Below, piece after piece: positions 8,601 to 19,200 of a DNA stretch of 20,314 nt (positions within the stretch are counted from its first letter, which is position 1; each line of letters begins with the position of its first letter). The notes beneath the pieces are model-generated. The model was not told the DNA's origin. It saw only the letters and a list, made by a program, of their open reading frames with translations, and did not search any database. The stretch comes from Parvularia atlantis (lineage: Eukaryota; Opisthokonta; Rotosphaerida), in the NCBI GenBank assembly GCA_943704415.1, contig CALSCO010000380.1, positions 3,738 through 24,051 on the forward strand, read 5' to 3'. A program made the translations under genes and the position numbers.

Positions 8601-10939
8601 GCGTGCCGGAGGCGGTCAACGCGCTGCTCGACGCCAACATCCGCGTGTGGATGCTCACGGGCGACAAGAAGGAGACGGCGGTCAACATCGGCTACTGCTG
8701 CCGCGTGCGTCATTGCGCTCGCTGTGCCGTAGCACGAGGGTGTGACTGACGGCGGCGCGCGTGCGGCGCAGCTCATCACCGACAACATGACCGTGCTTGT
8801 GTGCGACGAGGAGACCGAGGAGGCCGTGGCCAACTGGGCCAGCAAACAGGTGTCGTGTCGTGTCGTGTCTGGGCGGCTGCCAGCTCGCGGCTGAGCACGG
8901 CTCATGTGCAGCTCACCCTATACCGCAACACGAACGCACCGCTGGCGCTCGTCATCGACGGCAAGACGCTTACGCACGCGCTCGAATCGCCCCTGTGCGC
9001 CCCAGCCGACGCGCGCACGCACGCCGCTGACCGCATGTGTGTGCAGCGCCAAGAAGCTCGTACTCGAGCTCGCCGTGCTGTGCAAGTCGTGCATCTGCTG
9101 CCGCGTCAGCCCCATTCAGAAGGTGGCGCCGCGGCGTGCAGCGCGTGATATCGCTGGCTGAGCCTCGCGTCTCGCGCAGGCCATGATGATCGCGCTCGTG
9201 CGCGAGAACCTCAAGGTGGTGACGCTGGCGATCGGCGACGGCGCAAACGACGTGAGCATGATCCAGACGGCCGACGTCGGTGTGCTCTGCCCGTGTTCTG
9301 CGTGTGTGCGCGCTGACACTGCGCCAGGCATTGGCATCACGGGCCTCGAGGGTCTGCAGGCGGCCCGCGCCGCCGACTACACTATCGCGCAGTTCCGGTG
9401 CGCGCCCTCCTGCTGCTATGCCTCGGGGCCGCTCATGCGCGCCGCGCAGCTTCATCAACAAACTGCTGTTTGTGCACGGCGCGTGGTCGTACCGGCGCCT
9501 GTCCAAGGTCATCCTGTTCTCGTTCTACAAGACGCTCACGCTGTACCTTGTCTCGTTCTACTTCTCCTTCAACAACGGCTTCTCTGGCCAGGTGCGCCTT
9601 CGCGTGGCAGCTGCGAGGGCCGTCTCTGACGTTTGTGCGCACGCGTGCAGCTGCCGTGGGACCGCCTGTCGAACGCGCTCTGGAACGTCATCTTCACTTT
9701 CTTCCCGCCGATCTTCATGGGCATCTTCGACCAGGACCTGCCCAAGCAGATGCTGATGAAGTACCCGCGGCTCTACATCAGCGGCCAGAACAACGACTTT
9801 GTGCGTCCGCGGTCTCCGCACGCCTGTGCGTCTGACGCGCCGCCAGTTCAACATGCGCGTCTTCTTCGGGTGGTTCTTCACGGCAATTTGGCACTCGCTG
9901 GTGCGCGGCCGCGCACAAGCTGCGCTGCATCAGGCACTGACGGCGCGTGCCCGTACGCGCAGCTCGTCTACCTCATGATCGAGATCGCGCTCTACACCGA
10001 CAACTTCATCCCCGGCGGCTGGGTTAACGACCTGTACATCAACGGCACGATCCTCTACATGTGCGTGCTCGTGACGGTCACGGGCAAGTTCGCCTTCACC
10101 GTCAGCTACTGGCCGTGGCCAACGCACGTCGTCGTCTGGGGCTCGCTTGCCCTGTTCCTGATCGAGCTGCTTATCGCGGGCTTCTCGTTCATCAAGTTCT
10201 ACCCGGACGCGCAGGTGCGCTGCGCCGTGCCGTGCTGTGCCGTGCCGTGCTGTGCGTGTCTCACCAGCACGCGCGCGCAGGCCCTCTACACGATCTTCCC
10301 ACGGCTGTTCCGCTCGGGCTATTTCTACTTCACCATCCTGCTCGTGCCGGTCATGTGCATGCTTCGCGACTTCACGTTCAAGTACGCCGGGCGCGTGGTG
10401 TACCCGCAGGACTGGCACATCGTGCAGGAGCTCTGGCGTCTGAGCGGGTGTGTTCCCGCACGACCACCCGCCTGTGCACGCCGCGCCCCTCTGACATGTC
10501 TTCGCTAGACGCGTCTCGAAGGAGTGGCAGGCGGAGGACGAGGTCGAGGTCGAGATGACGTCGCGGCCGCTGCTTGTCGCCGCCAAGGCGACAGGGTGCG
10601 CCCGTGCATGCGCATGGCCCCGCACGCGTTCACGCCGCATCGCGCGCCAGCTACAAGACGGTGAGCGCCTCAAACAGCGGCGTTGAGGAGATCGCGCTCG
10701 AGAAGGGCCTTCGGCCGCTCGGCGACGACATGCAGATAAACAAGCTCGCGCCCAACTCGCGTGCGCGTGCGTGCCTGTCGCTCGGCCTGCTTCTGCACGT
10801 GCTCAGCGCCGTGCACGCAGGGTCCGGCTACGCCTTCTCGCAGCTCGAGCGCGAGGCGTCCGCGGCCACCGTCCCGATCAGCCAGCAGGACATCATGGCC
10901 AAGTACAATACCGATCTCAGCAAGCCCGATGGTACATAA
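5653..10939 (+). CDS. P4-type ATPase, phospholipid flippase catalytic subunit
   Basis: Thirty exons, 1202 residues: 5653-5715, 5773-5964, 6051-6082, 6135-6204, 6264-6348, 6401-6521, 6574-6653, 6709-6901, 6955-7069, 7134-7246, 7302-7497, 7553-7663, 7727-7813, 7873-8128, 8181-8278, 8334-8459, 8522-8704, 8772-8849, 8912-8994, 9047-9122, 9180-9279, 9328-9397, 9450-9591, 9651-9800, 9847-9900, 9963-10214, 10281-10447, 10509-10595, 10651-10760, 10821-10939. It flips aminophospholipids to the cytosolic leaflet, usually with a CDC50 partner. Seen: [22 protein letters not shown] at about 187-190; PISL in TM4 at about 353; phosphorylation site [11 protein letters not shown] (Asp about 406); [25 protein letters not shown] (about 692); [11 protein letters not shown] (about 805); FNNGFSGQ; C-terminal YAFSQLERE. 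Length is normal for the family and every catalytic motif is intact. Twenty-two of 29 introns start GTGCG. The 29th donor could be 10761 or 10767. The start could instead be ATG 5785, and a last intron at 10932-10975 could extend the C-terminus to about 11041. Confidence 0.96.
5992..6012 (+). repeat. G-run inside P4-ATPase intron 2
   Basis: Within the longest intron of the window (5965-6050, 86 nt) lie runs of five, eight and four G residues separated by AGT and A. The eight-G run can supply two tracts, so an intramolecular G-quadruplex on the coding strand is possible. This is read from sequence only. Confidence 0.6.
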
Positions 10940-11068
10940 GCGCAAGCCGCACCCGCCTTTCATGTCTAGTTCAGGTCGCGCTGTGGTTTTTCGTGGGCCG
11001 CGTGCGGTCTGCAAATGCCGAACAAATAAGAAGAACTTATGAGGCGCGAGGCCGTGCGTGCGGGATCA
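10940..11068. other. Convergent spacer, candidate 3' UTRs and polyadenylation region
   Basis: 129 bp lie between the P4-ATPase TAA and the ankyrin gene's TGA. The segment at about 11018-11042 is AT-rich for this genome and contains acaaataagaagaacttat, which could act as a poly(A) signal for the + strand transcript. Part of the region could also be a small extra terminal exon of the flippase gene. Confidence 0.4.
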
Positions 11069-14000
11069 TCAGGTAGACTTGCCGGTAGGCTCCGGGAGCG
11101 GCGCGAGCGCGGGCGACGCGCTCGCGGCGAAGCGCGACTTCATCGCGAGCTTGAGCGGCACTTGCGGCTCGGCCGGTGTTGCCGCTGGTGTTGTCGCGGC
11201 TGATGCGGCGGGCAGGACGGGCACGACCGGCACGGCTGTCGCAACAGGCACGGCCGTCTCAACCGGCGCGGCGAGCTCAACTGGCGCGGCGGGCAGGATG
11301 GGCGGCGAGACGAGCGGCGAAAGCGCCTCGGCCTCGGCCAGGGTGGTGGGCGACTGCGACCCGTCGTACTTGCGGTAGCCGGCCAGCCCCGCGAGCGGGA
11401 TCTTGCGGCGCACTGCTGCGGCAGGCTGGATGACCGGGGCGAGCGTTGCAGGTGCGGCCGGCGCCGGCTCTGGCTGCAGCTCCGGCGTGGCCATGGGCTC
11501 AGGCTTGGCCTTGACAGGCGCGGGCACGGGTGCAGGCTCGACCTTGGTCTCGGCCTTCATGGGCGCGGGTACGGGCGCGGGATCGGGCTTGGCTGGCGTT
11601 TTGGGCAGAGACGTGGGTTTGCGCGGCAGAACGATGTCAAGCTGCACAGCCGCGCCGCCGATGTGCTTCGTCGGCTTGTCCTTCGCCGGCTTGTGCGCCT
11701 CCTGCAGCTTGCCCTTAGCCGTGAGCTGCAGGCCGGCCGCGGCGAGCAGCTCTGCAGCGGCATGTCAGTCGCATCCGGCGCACCAGCAGCGGCGGCAGCG
11801 GCGTCGTCAACGCACCCACGTCCGTCATGCCCACGGTCTGCGCCGCCGTCCGCTTGTGCTGGTTGAGGCTCTGCAGGCTTGCGCCGTGCAGGAGCAGCGT
11901 GCGCACGACGTCCCAATGCTCGTTCTCGGTCGCGTCGTGCAGCGGCGTGTCCTGGTTGTCCGCGACCGTGTCGACCAGGGCGCCGTGCGCCAGCAGCACC
12001 TCGGCAGCGGCCTGACGCGCGCGTGCGACACGTCAGCATCGAGCGCACCGGGCAGCTGGCGCGCACCAGACGCCCGTGCAGCGACGCCTCGTGCAGCGCT
12101 GTCCAGCCACCGTTGTCGCGCGCGTGCACGTCCGCGCCGGCCGCGATCAGCTTGCGGCACGCGTCGGCGTTGCCCGTGCGTGCCGCTTTGTGCAGCGGCG
12201 TGCGGCCGGACGTGTCGCGCTTGTTCACGTTGACGCCGTCGCTCTTGCCGTCGCGCTTGACCGTCGTCGAGGTCGGGCTGGACACGATGACGACGGGCGC
12301 ATCGACCGCCGTCGGCGTGGCCTTGGTGGCGGTCTTGCGCGAGGTCGGGGTGCCGTTCGCGATGCCGGCGAGCCACTGCGACTTGGCGCGCAGGAGCATA
12401 GCGTTGACAGTCGTGTCGCTCGTGAGGTCCGCCGCGAGCTCGCCCTTGTGGTTGGCGATGGTCGGGTCTGCTCCGGCCGTGAGCAGCGCCTTGACGACGT
12501 CCGCGTAGCCCTCGAACGCAGCATCGTGCAGCGCCGTGTCGCCCTCGTCGTCCTGCTCGGTGCACGCACGGGTCAGCGGCCCGTCGGTGGAACAGCGGAG
12601 TGCACCGCACCTGCACGTCCGGCTGCGCGCCGTTCACCACGAGCAGGCGCACGATCTCGGGCCAGCCGTGCGTCGCAGCCAAGTGCAGCGCCGTCACGCC
12701 GCGTTGGTCGCCCAGGTGCACGTCGGCCGACTGGCGGATGCACTTGAGCACGCCGTCGAGGTCGCCGCTCTTGGCGCAGCGCATCAGGCGAGTCCGGCCG
12801 TTGCGGTCGGCCGCGTTGATGTCCTTGACCCCGGAGGTGTTGACTAGCGCGGGCGACGCCGGCGCCTCCTGTTGCTGCTGCTGCGGCTGCTGCTGCGCGG
12901 GCTTTCTGGGCCGTGCGGGCTTGCTGCTCAACGGTGCGGCGGCCGACGACGGTGCTGGTGCGGTTGCGGCGTCCTGCGTGACCAGGAGGCGGACCTTCTT
13001 GGCGGCGCGCGCCTCGGCCGCGACGTCGCTCGTGCTCGCGTTCGCAGCCGTCTCGTGTGCGTCCGTGTGCGACTTGCCTGATGCGCGCGGGTGAGGCACG
13101 GACGGCGCGCGCGCGCAGCGCCGGCAACGCACCCGCTTGCAGCAGGCCACGCACGCGCTTGCTTGAGGCGACGTCGAGCGCCGTGCGCCCAGCGCGGTTG
13201 CGCAGCGTTGCGTCGGCCTTGTGCAGGAGCAGTACGCGCACGCACTCGTCGTGGCCGTTCTCGCTCGCGTCGTGCAGCGGCGTATCGCCGTCGCTCGAGA
13301 TCACGTTGACGCGCGCTCCGTGCTGCGCGCGCATCAGCATCGCGCGATGCGACGCAGGTCCACGCGCAACGCGCACCGTCAGCAGCACGCGCACGCAGTC
13401 GACGTGCCCAGCAAGCGCGGCCTCGTGCAGCGGCGTCCACCCGGCGTGGTCGGCCGCGTTGGCATCGGCGCCCATGCGCACGAGCTTCTCGACCAGTGGC
13501 GCGTCACCGCTGCTCGCGTAGCCGTGCAGCGCCGTCTGGCCGTGGCGGTCGCGCGTGAAGAGCATGTCGTAGTGCGCGAGCCACTCGGTGAGCTTGGGCG
13601 TGGTCGCGGCGTGCGCGTGCTGCAGCAGTGGGAGCTCGCGCTTGCTCGAGGACGGCCGCGCGCCGCGACGCAGCAGCTGCAGCACAACCTAGCACACGTG
13701 GCGCTGTCGTCAGCACAGTGCACGGTCGCACCAAGCGTAGTACGCACGTCGGTGTGGCCTGTGAGCGCAGCGAGGAGCAGCGGCGTCTCGCCCGGCCGCT
13801 TCGCCGCCGCATTGACGTCGCTGCCGTTGGCCAGCAGCACGTCGACGACCTCGGCGTGCCCGCCGTACGCCGCGGCGTGGAGCGGCTGCCAGCCGTGCGC
13901 GTCGCGCACGTTCGCCTTGGCCGCCGACGCGAGCAGCCCACGCACGTCGCTCGCGCGCCCGAGGTACGCCAGCACGTGCAGCTGCGTGCGCCCGTCGGCG

Positions 14001-14793
14001 TCGCGCCGCGTGTTGACGCCGGTCCAGTCGACGGCCACGGGCGCCGCCGGCCACGGTGGCGGCAGCAGGTACGGTTCCTAGGTGAGCGCATGTGTGCGTG
14101 CGTGTCAGTGCAGGTGTGCAGCGGCTGCGCAGAACGCACATCGCCCTCGTCCGCGAGCTTGCGCCGGCGCCTTGCCTTGGGTCGCTCGCTCGCGTCTTCG
14201 GCGCTCTCGGCCTCGATGAGCAGCACGCGTGCGCTCATGTCGGCAGGGCTGCCTGCATTGTTGTCGTCATTATCGTCGCCGTCGTCGTCGTGGCTGCTGC
14301 TCTCGCTGTCGTGTGGCGTGACCTCGCTCAGGCTCGCGTTCGCCGCGGCCTCGTCACGCGAGCGCTTGTGCTTGCGGTGGTGCTTGTGGCGGTGGTGGTG
14401 GTGGTGGTGGTGGTGGTGCTTGTGGCGGTGCTTGTGCCGCTTGTGCGCGCGCCCGTCCTCGTCCGCCTCGTCTTCGTCCTCCTCCGCCGCCGCGTCCCCG
14501 TCCGCGCCGTCAGCACGCTCGCGGCCGTGCTTGCGGTGCTTGTGCTTGTGCTTGTGCTTGTGCCGGCCGTGCTTGTGCCGCCTGCCGCCGCCCTCGCCAC
14601 TGCCCGCCGCGCCGTCCACGCCGTCCACGCCCGCCGCCACCGCCGCCACGTCCAACACCGCCGCGTCCACCGCCGCCACGTGCACCGCCGCGTGGGCCGC
14701 GTGTGCCTTCGCCGCGTCGTCGTCGTTGTCGTCCTCAAAGATGGCGCGGAACGCGCGCTCCTTGTCGGTCAGCGCCAGGGCGCCGGCGTCCAT
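11069..14793 (-). CDS. Large ankyrin-repeat protein with Lys/His-rich N-terminus and Pro/Ala-rich tail
   Basis: Eight exons on the minus strand: 14793-14140, 14077-13748, 13688-13377, 13322-13133, 13077-12611, 12552-12067, 12011-11816 and 11751-11069, giving 1105 residues. All seven introns begin GTGCG. Residues 1-218 are low complexity: an acidic FEDDNDDD stretch, HKHKHKHKH near 78-86, an acidic block EEDEDEADED, nine consecutive His at about 126-134 among basic residues, then DDDGDDNDDNN. About 14 ankyrin repeats follow. A first group lies at about 240-335. Three similar four-repeat modules then start near 375, 586 and 764, each reading roughly GxTxLH, GWTPLHEAxxxGH, GDTPLHDAxENGH and a degenerate fourth repeat. 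Modules A and B are separated by a linker with AQQQPQQQQQ. Residues after about 890 are Pro/Ala/Val/Lys-rich. Nuclear, scaffold-type binding is likely; the layout recalls chromatin-linked ankyrin proteins such as ANKRD11 or Hos4, but orthology is not shown. The ATG at 14793 is the first in-frame ATG; GTG codons lie upstream. Confidence 0.92.
12871..12903 (-). repeat. Poly-glutamine coding repeat in the ankyrin gene
   Basis: Read on the minus strand, this CAG-type tract encodes AQQQPQQQQQ in the linker between ankyrin modules A and B (about residues 556-565). It lies in a disordered-looking Ala/Pro/Ser-rich region and may vary in length. Confidence 0.75.
14391..14418 (-). repeat. Perfect (CAC)9 trinucleotide repeat coding nine histidines
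   Basis: On the + strand this is an uninterrupted GGT/GTG run of nine units; on the coding minus strand it reads CAC nine times and encodes a His9 tract at about residues 126-134 of the ankyrin protein. The flanks are imperfect His/Lys/Arg repeats. Use of a single His codon throughout suggests recent slippage expansion. Confidence 0.85.
14538..14562 (-). repeat. Hexanucleotide repeat coding His-Lys dipeptides
   Basis: The + strand shows CTTGTG units repeated four times; on the minus strand they encode alternating His and Lys (HKHKHKHKH) at about residues 78-86 of the ankyrin protein. Similar but decayed units flank it, pointing to local tandem expansion. Confidence 0.8.
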
Positions 14794-15098
14794 GCCGCCC
14801 GCGCCCACGTCGCCGCTGCCGCCCGCGTCCGCCGTTCGCCGCTCGCCGTGCGCCGCTCGCCGCCGCGTTGCCCAACGGTGTCACGAGACAAGGGCGTTTT
14901 GGCGCGCACACGTCGACCGCGCCCGTGCGACAAGCGGCGCCGCAGCTAATGTATTCGAAGCTCGAGCGAGCGCCACGTGCGCCGTGCTCGTTGTCGGCCC
15001 GCGCCTCACGCTTCGGTTCCGCCGCACCCCCCGCGCGCAGCCCGCCCCACGCCTCGGTCGCATCCTCCCGCCCCCGGCACCGCCAGCCCGCCGCCACC
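14794..15098. promoter_or_regulatory. Divergent promoter region, ankyrin gene and TCTP
   Basis: 305 bp lie between head-to-head start codons. The half nearest TCTP is C-rich with CCGCC elements and ends in gccgccaccatg, a match to the vertebrate Kozak optimum. Imperfect cgctcgccg-like repeats occur at about 14830-14860. There is no TATA box. Whether the TCTP transcript starts with a pyrimidine tract, as in animals, cannot be told from this sequence. Confidence 0.5.
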
Positions 15099-15865
15099 AT
15101 GATCATCTACCGTGACGTCGCCGCCGGTGCGCGCCGCGCTCGTCGCCCGCGCAACGCACACGCTCAAGCCGCACGGATCGCACGCAAACCAGTCAGCAAG
15201 GACGAGCTGCTCAGCGACGTGTACGACATCAAGCTGGTCGACGACATTGTGTACGAGGTCGAGGCCAAGGTGCGCGCGGCCGGCGTGCGCGTCGCGTGCG
15301 GTGCCGTTGACGCGTTGGGCGGTTCAGATGATCACGGTCAAGGAGGGCGACGTCGACATCGGCGCCAACCCGTCCGAGGAGGAGGCCAACGAGGACATCA
15401 CGTCCGAGGCGCGCACGGTCAACAACATCGTGTACGGCTTCCGCCTGCAGGTGCGGACGGCACGAGGCGGACGAGGCGGGCGGCTGACACGCGCCATCGG
15501 CCGCGCATCGGCCCGCAGGAGACGTCGTTCGACAAGAAGAGCTACATGACCTACATCAAGGACTACATGAAGAAGGTCACGGCGCACCTCAAGGCGACCA
15601 AGCCCGACCGCGTCGAGGCGTTCCAGAAGGCTGCGCAGGAGTACGTGAAGAAGGTACGTGGACGTGCCCGTGCGCGTGCGCGTTGGGCTGAGCGCGGCGC
15701 GTGCGCGTGCGCGGGCGCGGGCAGGTGCTCGGCAACTTCACCGAGTACCAGTTCTACACGGGCGAGAACATGGACCCGGAGGGCATGGTCGTGCTGTGCA
15801 TCTGGCGCGAGAACACGCCGGTGCTGCTCTACTTCAAGGACGGCCTGGAGGAGATGAAGGTGTGA
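15099..15865 (+). CDS. TPT1: Translationally controlled tumour protein (TCTP)
   Basis: Five exons: 15099-15126, 15193-15269, 15328-15450, 15519-15653 and 15725-15865, giving 167 residues, close to the usual 165-175. TCTP is an abundant conserved cytosolic protein linked to growth control, translation and calcium/tubulin binding. Seen: N-terminal MIIYRDVAAV, then SKDELLSDVYDIKLVDD; the TCTP signature-like stretch IGANPSEEEANED; the flexible-loop acidic residues; QETSFDKKSYMTYIKDYMKK; NFTEYQFYTGENMDPEGM; and LLYFKDGLEEMKV at the C-terminus, in the order seen in human TCTP. Three introns begin GTGCG; intron 4 (15654-15724) begins GTACGT. The start codon context is gccgccaccATG, fitting high expression. 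The human protein ends in Cys; this one ends KV. It lies upstream of MVP in the same direction, 420 bp away. Confidence 0.97.
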
Positions 15866-16285
15866 GCCACCTCCCGCACCCTCGGCATCTGTCTGGCGCG
15901 TGTGTGTCTGTGTCCGTCGTGTTGCGTCCGTGTCGAACCCCCCTCCAAGCACGCATGGCCGTGGGGCGGCGGAAACATGGCCGCGGAGTGACGGCAGCAT
16001 GGCCGCGCCGGTTGCATCCTGATTCGTAGTCGCTTCTTGCGCCACCGACCTTTGCCGGGTGCCGGCGGCAAGGCCCCGGGCGCCCTCATAAGCCGCGCGC
16101 CGCTGCCCCCTCGCTCGCTCTCTGTCGCCCCGCCCTCTCGCCAACTCCCCCGCTGCACCGCGGCCGCCTGCGCAGGACGCAGCCGTGAGAATCTAGCTCG
16201 CTCTTGTTTTGTTCAGCTCGTTCTCCTCACACGGGTCGCCGCGTGCGCAGCAGCCTCCCCCGGAGCAGCAGCAGCAGCAGCAGTC
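15866..16285. promoter_or_regulatory. TCTP 3' UTR and MVP promoter/5' UTR
   Basis: At 420 bp this is the largest gap in the window. The first part shows T/G-rich stretches (tgtgtgtctgtgtccgtcg, about 15899-15918) that could be 3' UTR. From about 16090 the + strand becomes pyrimidine-rich (ccccctcgctcgctctctg), a plausible initiator region. A segment ending at about 16250 in gcgtgcgcag resembles an intron acceptor, so a 5' UTR intron is possible. No coding sequence was recognised. Confidence 0.4.
16264..16282 (+). repeat. (AGC)6 repeat just upstream of the MVP start codon
   Basis: Six AGC/CAG units end four bases before the MVP ATG at 16286. The tract is probably in the 5' UTR, where it sets the start codon context (cagtcATGA). 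Such a repeat may vary in length. Confidence 0.75.
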
Positions 16286-19200
16286 ATGAGCACCGCGACC
16301 GCCGCGCCGTCGGTCGTGCGGATCCCGCCGCACCACTACCTGCACGTGCTGGACCAGGCACGTGTGCTCAACTAGCCCCACGCGCGGCGCGCCGAGAATA
16401 ACACACACACACGCGCGCGCCGCAACAGAACCACAACGTGACCCGCGTCGAGGTCGGCCCCAAGACGTTCATCCGCCAGGACCATGAGAAGGTGCTCGTC
16501 GGCCCGTCCAAGATGGTCGTTGTGCCGCCGCGGCACTACTGCGTGATCGAGAACCCGATCACGCTCAACGACAAGAAGGAGCCCGTGCTGGACGAGCACG
16601 GCCAGTACAAGCTGCGCCACGCCGACCGCGAGGTCCGCCTCGCCCAGGTGCGCGCTGTCATCATCGTCGCGCTCTCTTCGTGTGGTCGACGTGCTGACGA
16701 GGAGCGACGGCGCAGGACCCGTTCCCGCTCTACCCGGGCGAGGTGCTGCACACGGCGCCGCAGCTGCTCCAGACCGTCAAGGCCTCGACCGCGCTGCGCC
16801 TGCGCGCCACGAGCGACCTTGAGGACGTCGACCAGGACGGCAGGAAGGTGCAGATCCACGCCGGCGACGAGTGGCTCTTTATCGGCCCCGGTGCGGCAAT
16901 CGCGCCCGTTCGCATGAGAGGCGCATTGACACGCGCTCCGCTCGTGTGTAGCGACGTACGTGCCCAAAGTGAACGTGGACGTGGTCGAGACGATCGTCGC
17001 GACCATCATTGGCCCCAACCAGGCGCTGCGGCTGCGCGCGCGCCAGGACTGCATTTCGCGCGGCGACGGCAAGAAGCGCGTCGCGGGCGAGGAGTGGCAC
17101 GTGACGACGACCGGTGCGTGTGCGCGTGCGGTCGGCGCGTCCGGCCTATCCCTGACGCACACCAGGCGCATACCTGCCGGGCGTGTACGAGGAGGTCGTC
17201 AAGCTGCAGAACGCGTTCGTGCTCACCGACAACAAGGCGCTGCACCTCAAGGCCATGCGCACCTACAAGGACGCCTACGACAAGGAGCGCAAGAACGGCG
17301 AGGAGTGGCTCGTCACGTCCAAGGACAGCGAGACGCACATCCCCGACGGTACGGCGCGCACCGAGCGAGCGTGCGTGTGTGCGCTGGCTCACGCGCGGAG
17401 GCGCGTGCGCAGTGTACGAGGACGTGGTCAAGACGGTCGACATTATCACGCTCTCGAACCGCCAGTACTGCGTCATCGCCAACCCGGTCGAGGGTGGCGT
17501 CGTCCAGCTCGGCCAGAAGAAGCTCGTCAAGGGCGAGAAGTCGTTCTTCCTCCAGCCGGGCGAGTCGCTGCTCTCGGGCATCCAGAACGTCTATGTGCTG
17601 GGCGAGGAGGAGGCGCTGCTGTTGCGTGCGACGGAGGAGTTTGACGACGCGCTGCCCGACAAGAAGGTGCGCCTGTCCGCGTGTGCCGGCCTGCTCAGAG
17701 CCCGTGCCTGACCGTGTGCCGACAGGTCGTCAAGCGCAAGCCCGGCGACCGCTGGATGATCATGGGCGCGTGCGAATACTTCCCGCCGGTCCAAGTCGAG
17801 GTCGTGGCCACGCGCAAGGCCCTGCCGCTGGACGAGAACGAGGGCATTTACGTGCGCGACATGAAGTCGGGCCGGATTCGCGCCGTCGTGGGCGAGACGT
17901 ACATGCTCAAGGAGAACGAGGAGCTGTGGAACAAGGACCTGCCGCCCGAGGTCGAGGAGCTGCTCAACGCCGACGCGCTGGCCGAGCGCAACGTCGCCGG
18001 CAGCGGCGGCGGCAAGCCCGGCAAGAAGATTATGCGCGACAAGAGCGCCGTCGTCACCTACCGCGTCCCGCACAACGCCTGCATCCAGATCTACGACTAC
18101 AAGCGCAAGAAGTCCCGCGTCGAGTTTGGCCCGGACCTGATCATGCTCCAGCCCGACGAGCAGTTCACCCTGCTCAATCTCTCGGGCGGCAAGCCCAAGC
18201 GCTCCAACACGATCCGCGCGCTCTGCCTCCTGCTCGGCCCGGACTTCATGACCGACATCATCACGATCGAGACGTCGGACCACGCCCGCCTCTCGCTCCA
18301 GCTCTCGTATAACTGGCACTTCAACGTCAGCCGCGATTCGGCCGAGGAGGAGAAGAAGAAGGTCTTTGCCGTGCCGGACTTTGTCGGCGACGCGTGCAAG
18401 GCGATCGCGTCGCGCGTGCGCGGCGCCGTCGCGGGCGTGGCCTTTGACGGTGCGCACGTCCATCGTCGCCGCCCCGCTGACACGTGCGCTGACCCTGCGC
18501 GCCGCGGCCGCCACCGCCACCGCCAGACTTCCACCGCAACTCGGCCAAGATCATCCGCACGGCCGTGTTTGGCGTGGACGAGAACGGCAAGGTCCGCGAC
18601 GCGTTCCTCTTCCCGGCCAACAGCCTCGTCATCACGAGCGTCGACATCCAGTCGGTCGAGCCGGTGGACCAGCGCACGCGGTGCGCGCATTGCCCAGCGG
18701 TGTACGACGCGCGCTTACTCACACTGCCGCCTGCGCCCCCGCCAGCGACGCCCTGCTCAAGTCGGTGCAGCTCGCGATCGAGATCACGACCAACTCGCAG
18801 GAGGCCGCGGCCAAGCACGAGGCCGAGCGCCTCGAGCAGGAGGCCCGCGGGCGTCTCGAGCGCCAGAAGATCAACGACGAGGCCCAAGCCGAGAAGTCGC
18901 GCAAGCAGCTGCTCGAGCTGCAGGCGCAGAGCGCCGCGGTCGAGTCGACCGGTCAGGCCAAGGCCGAGGCGACGGCGCGTGCCGAGGCCGCGCAGATCGA
19001 GGGCGAGGCTGCCGTGCGCCAGGCCGAGCTCAAGGCGCAGGCGCTGCGCATCGAGGCCGAGTCGGAGCTGCAGCGGCTGACGGCGGCGCGCGAGGCCGAG
19101 CTCAAGTTTGTGACGGAGCAGGTGCGCAACAAGCTTGCTTGCGCGATCGCGCACACACGTGCTCACCCCGCGCCTCCCAGACGACGATCGAGATCAAGAA

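Noticed and set aside
10932-11041. Extra terminal exon of the P4-ATPase
   Set aside because: A 44-nt intron 10932-10975 with a GTACAT donor could extend the protein by about 22 residues, but the piece has no family similarity and the donor is atypical. Kept only as an alternative.
11825-13150. Single continuous minus-strand frame of 441 codons as a separate gene
   Set aside because: Only part of it (exon 13077-12611) matches ankyrin protein sequence; beyond the donor at 12610 it leaves the coding frame. The spliced model keeps ankyrin repeats in frame throughout.
13628-15115. Long + strand open frame (495 codons) over the ankyrin N-terminus and TCTP start
   Set aside because: It is antisense to the ankyrin exons; its Val/Ser/Ala-rich runs are the complement of the His/Lys/Asp repeats. 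No conserved motif is present.
16964-18312. 450-codon + frame overlapping MVP
   Set aside because: It only partly coincides with MVP exon 4 and then runs out of frame over exons 5-7, where MVP conservation lies in another frame.
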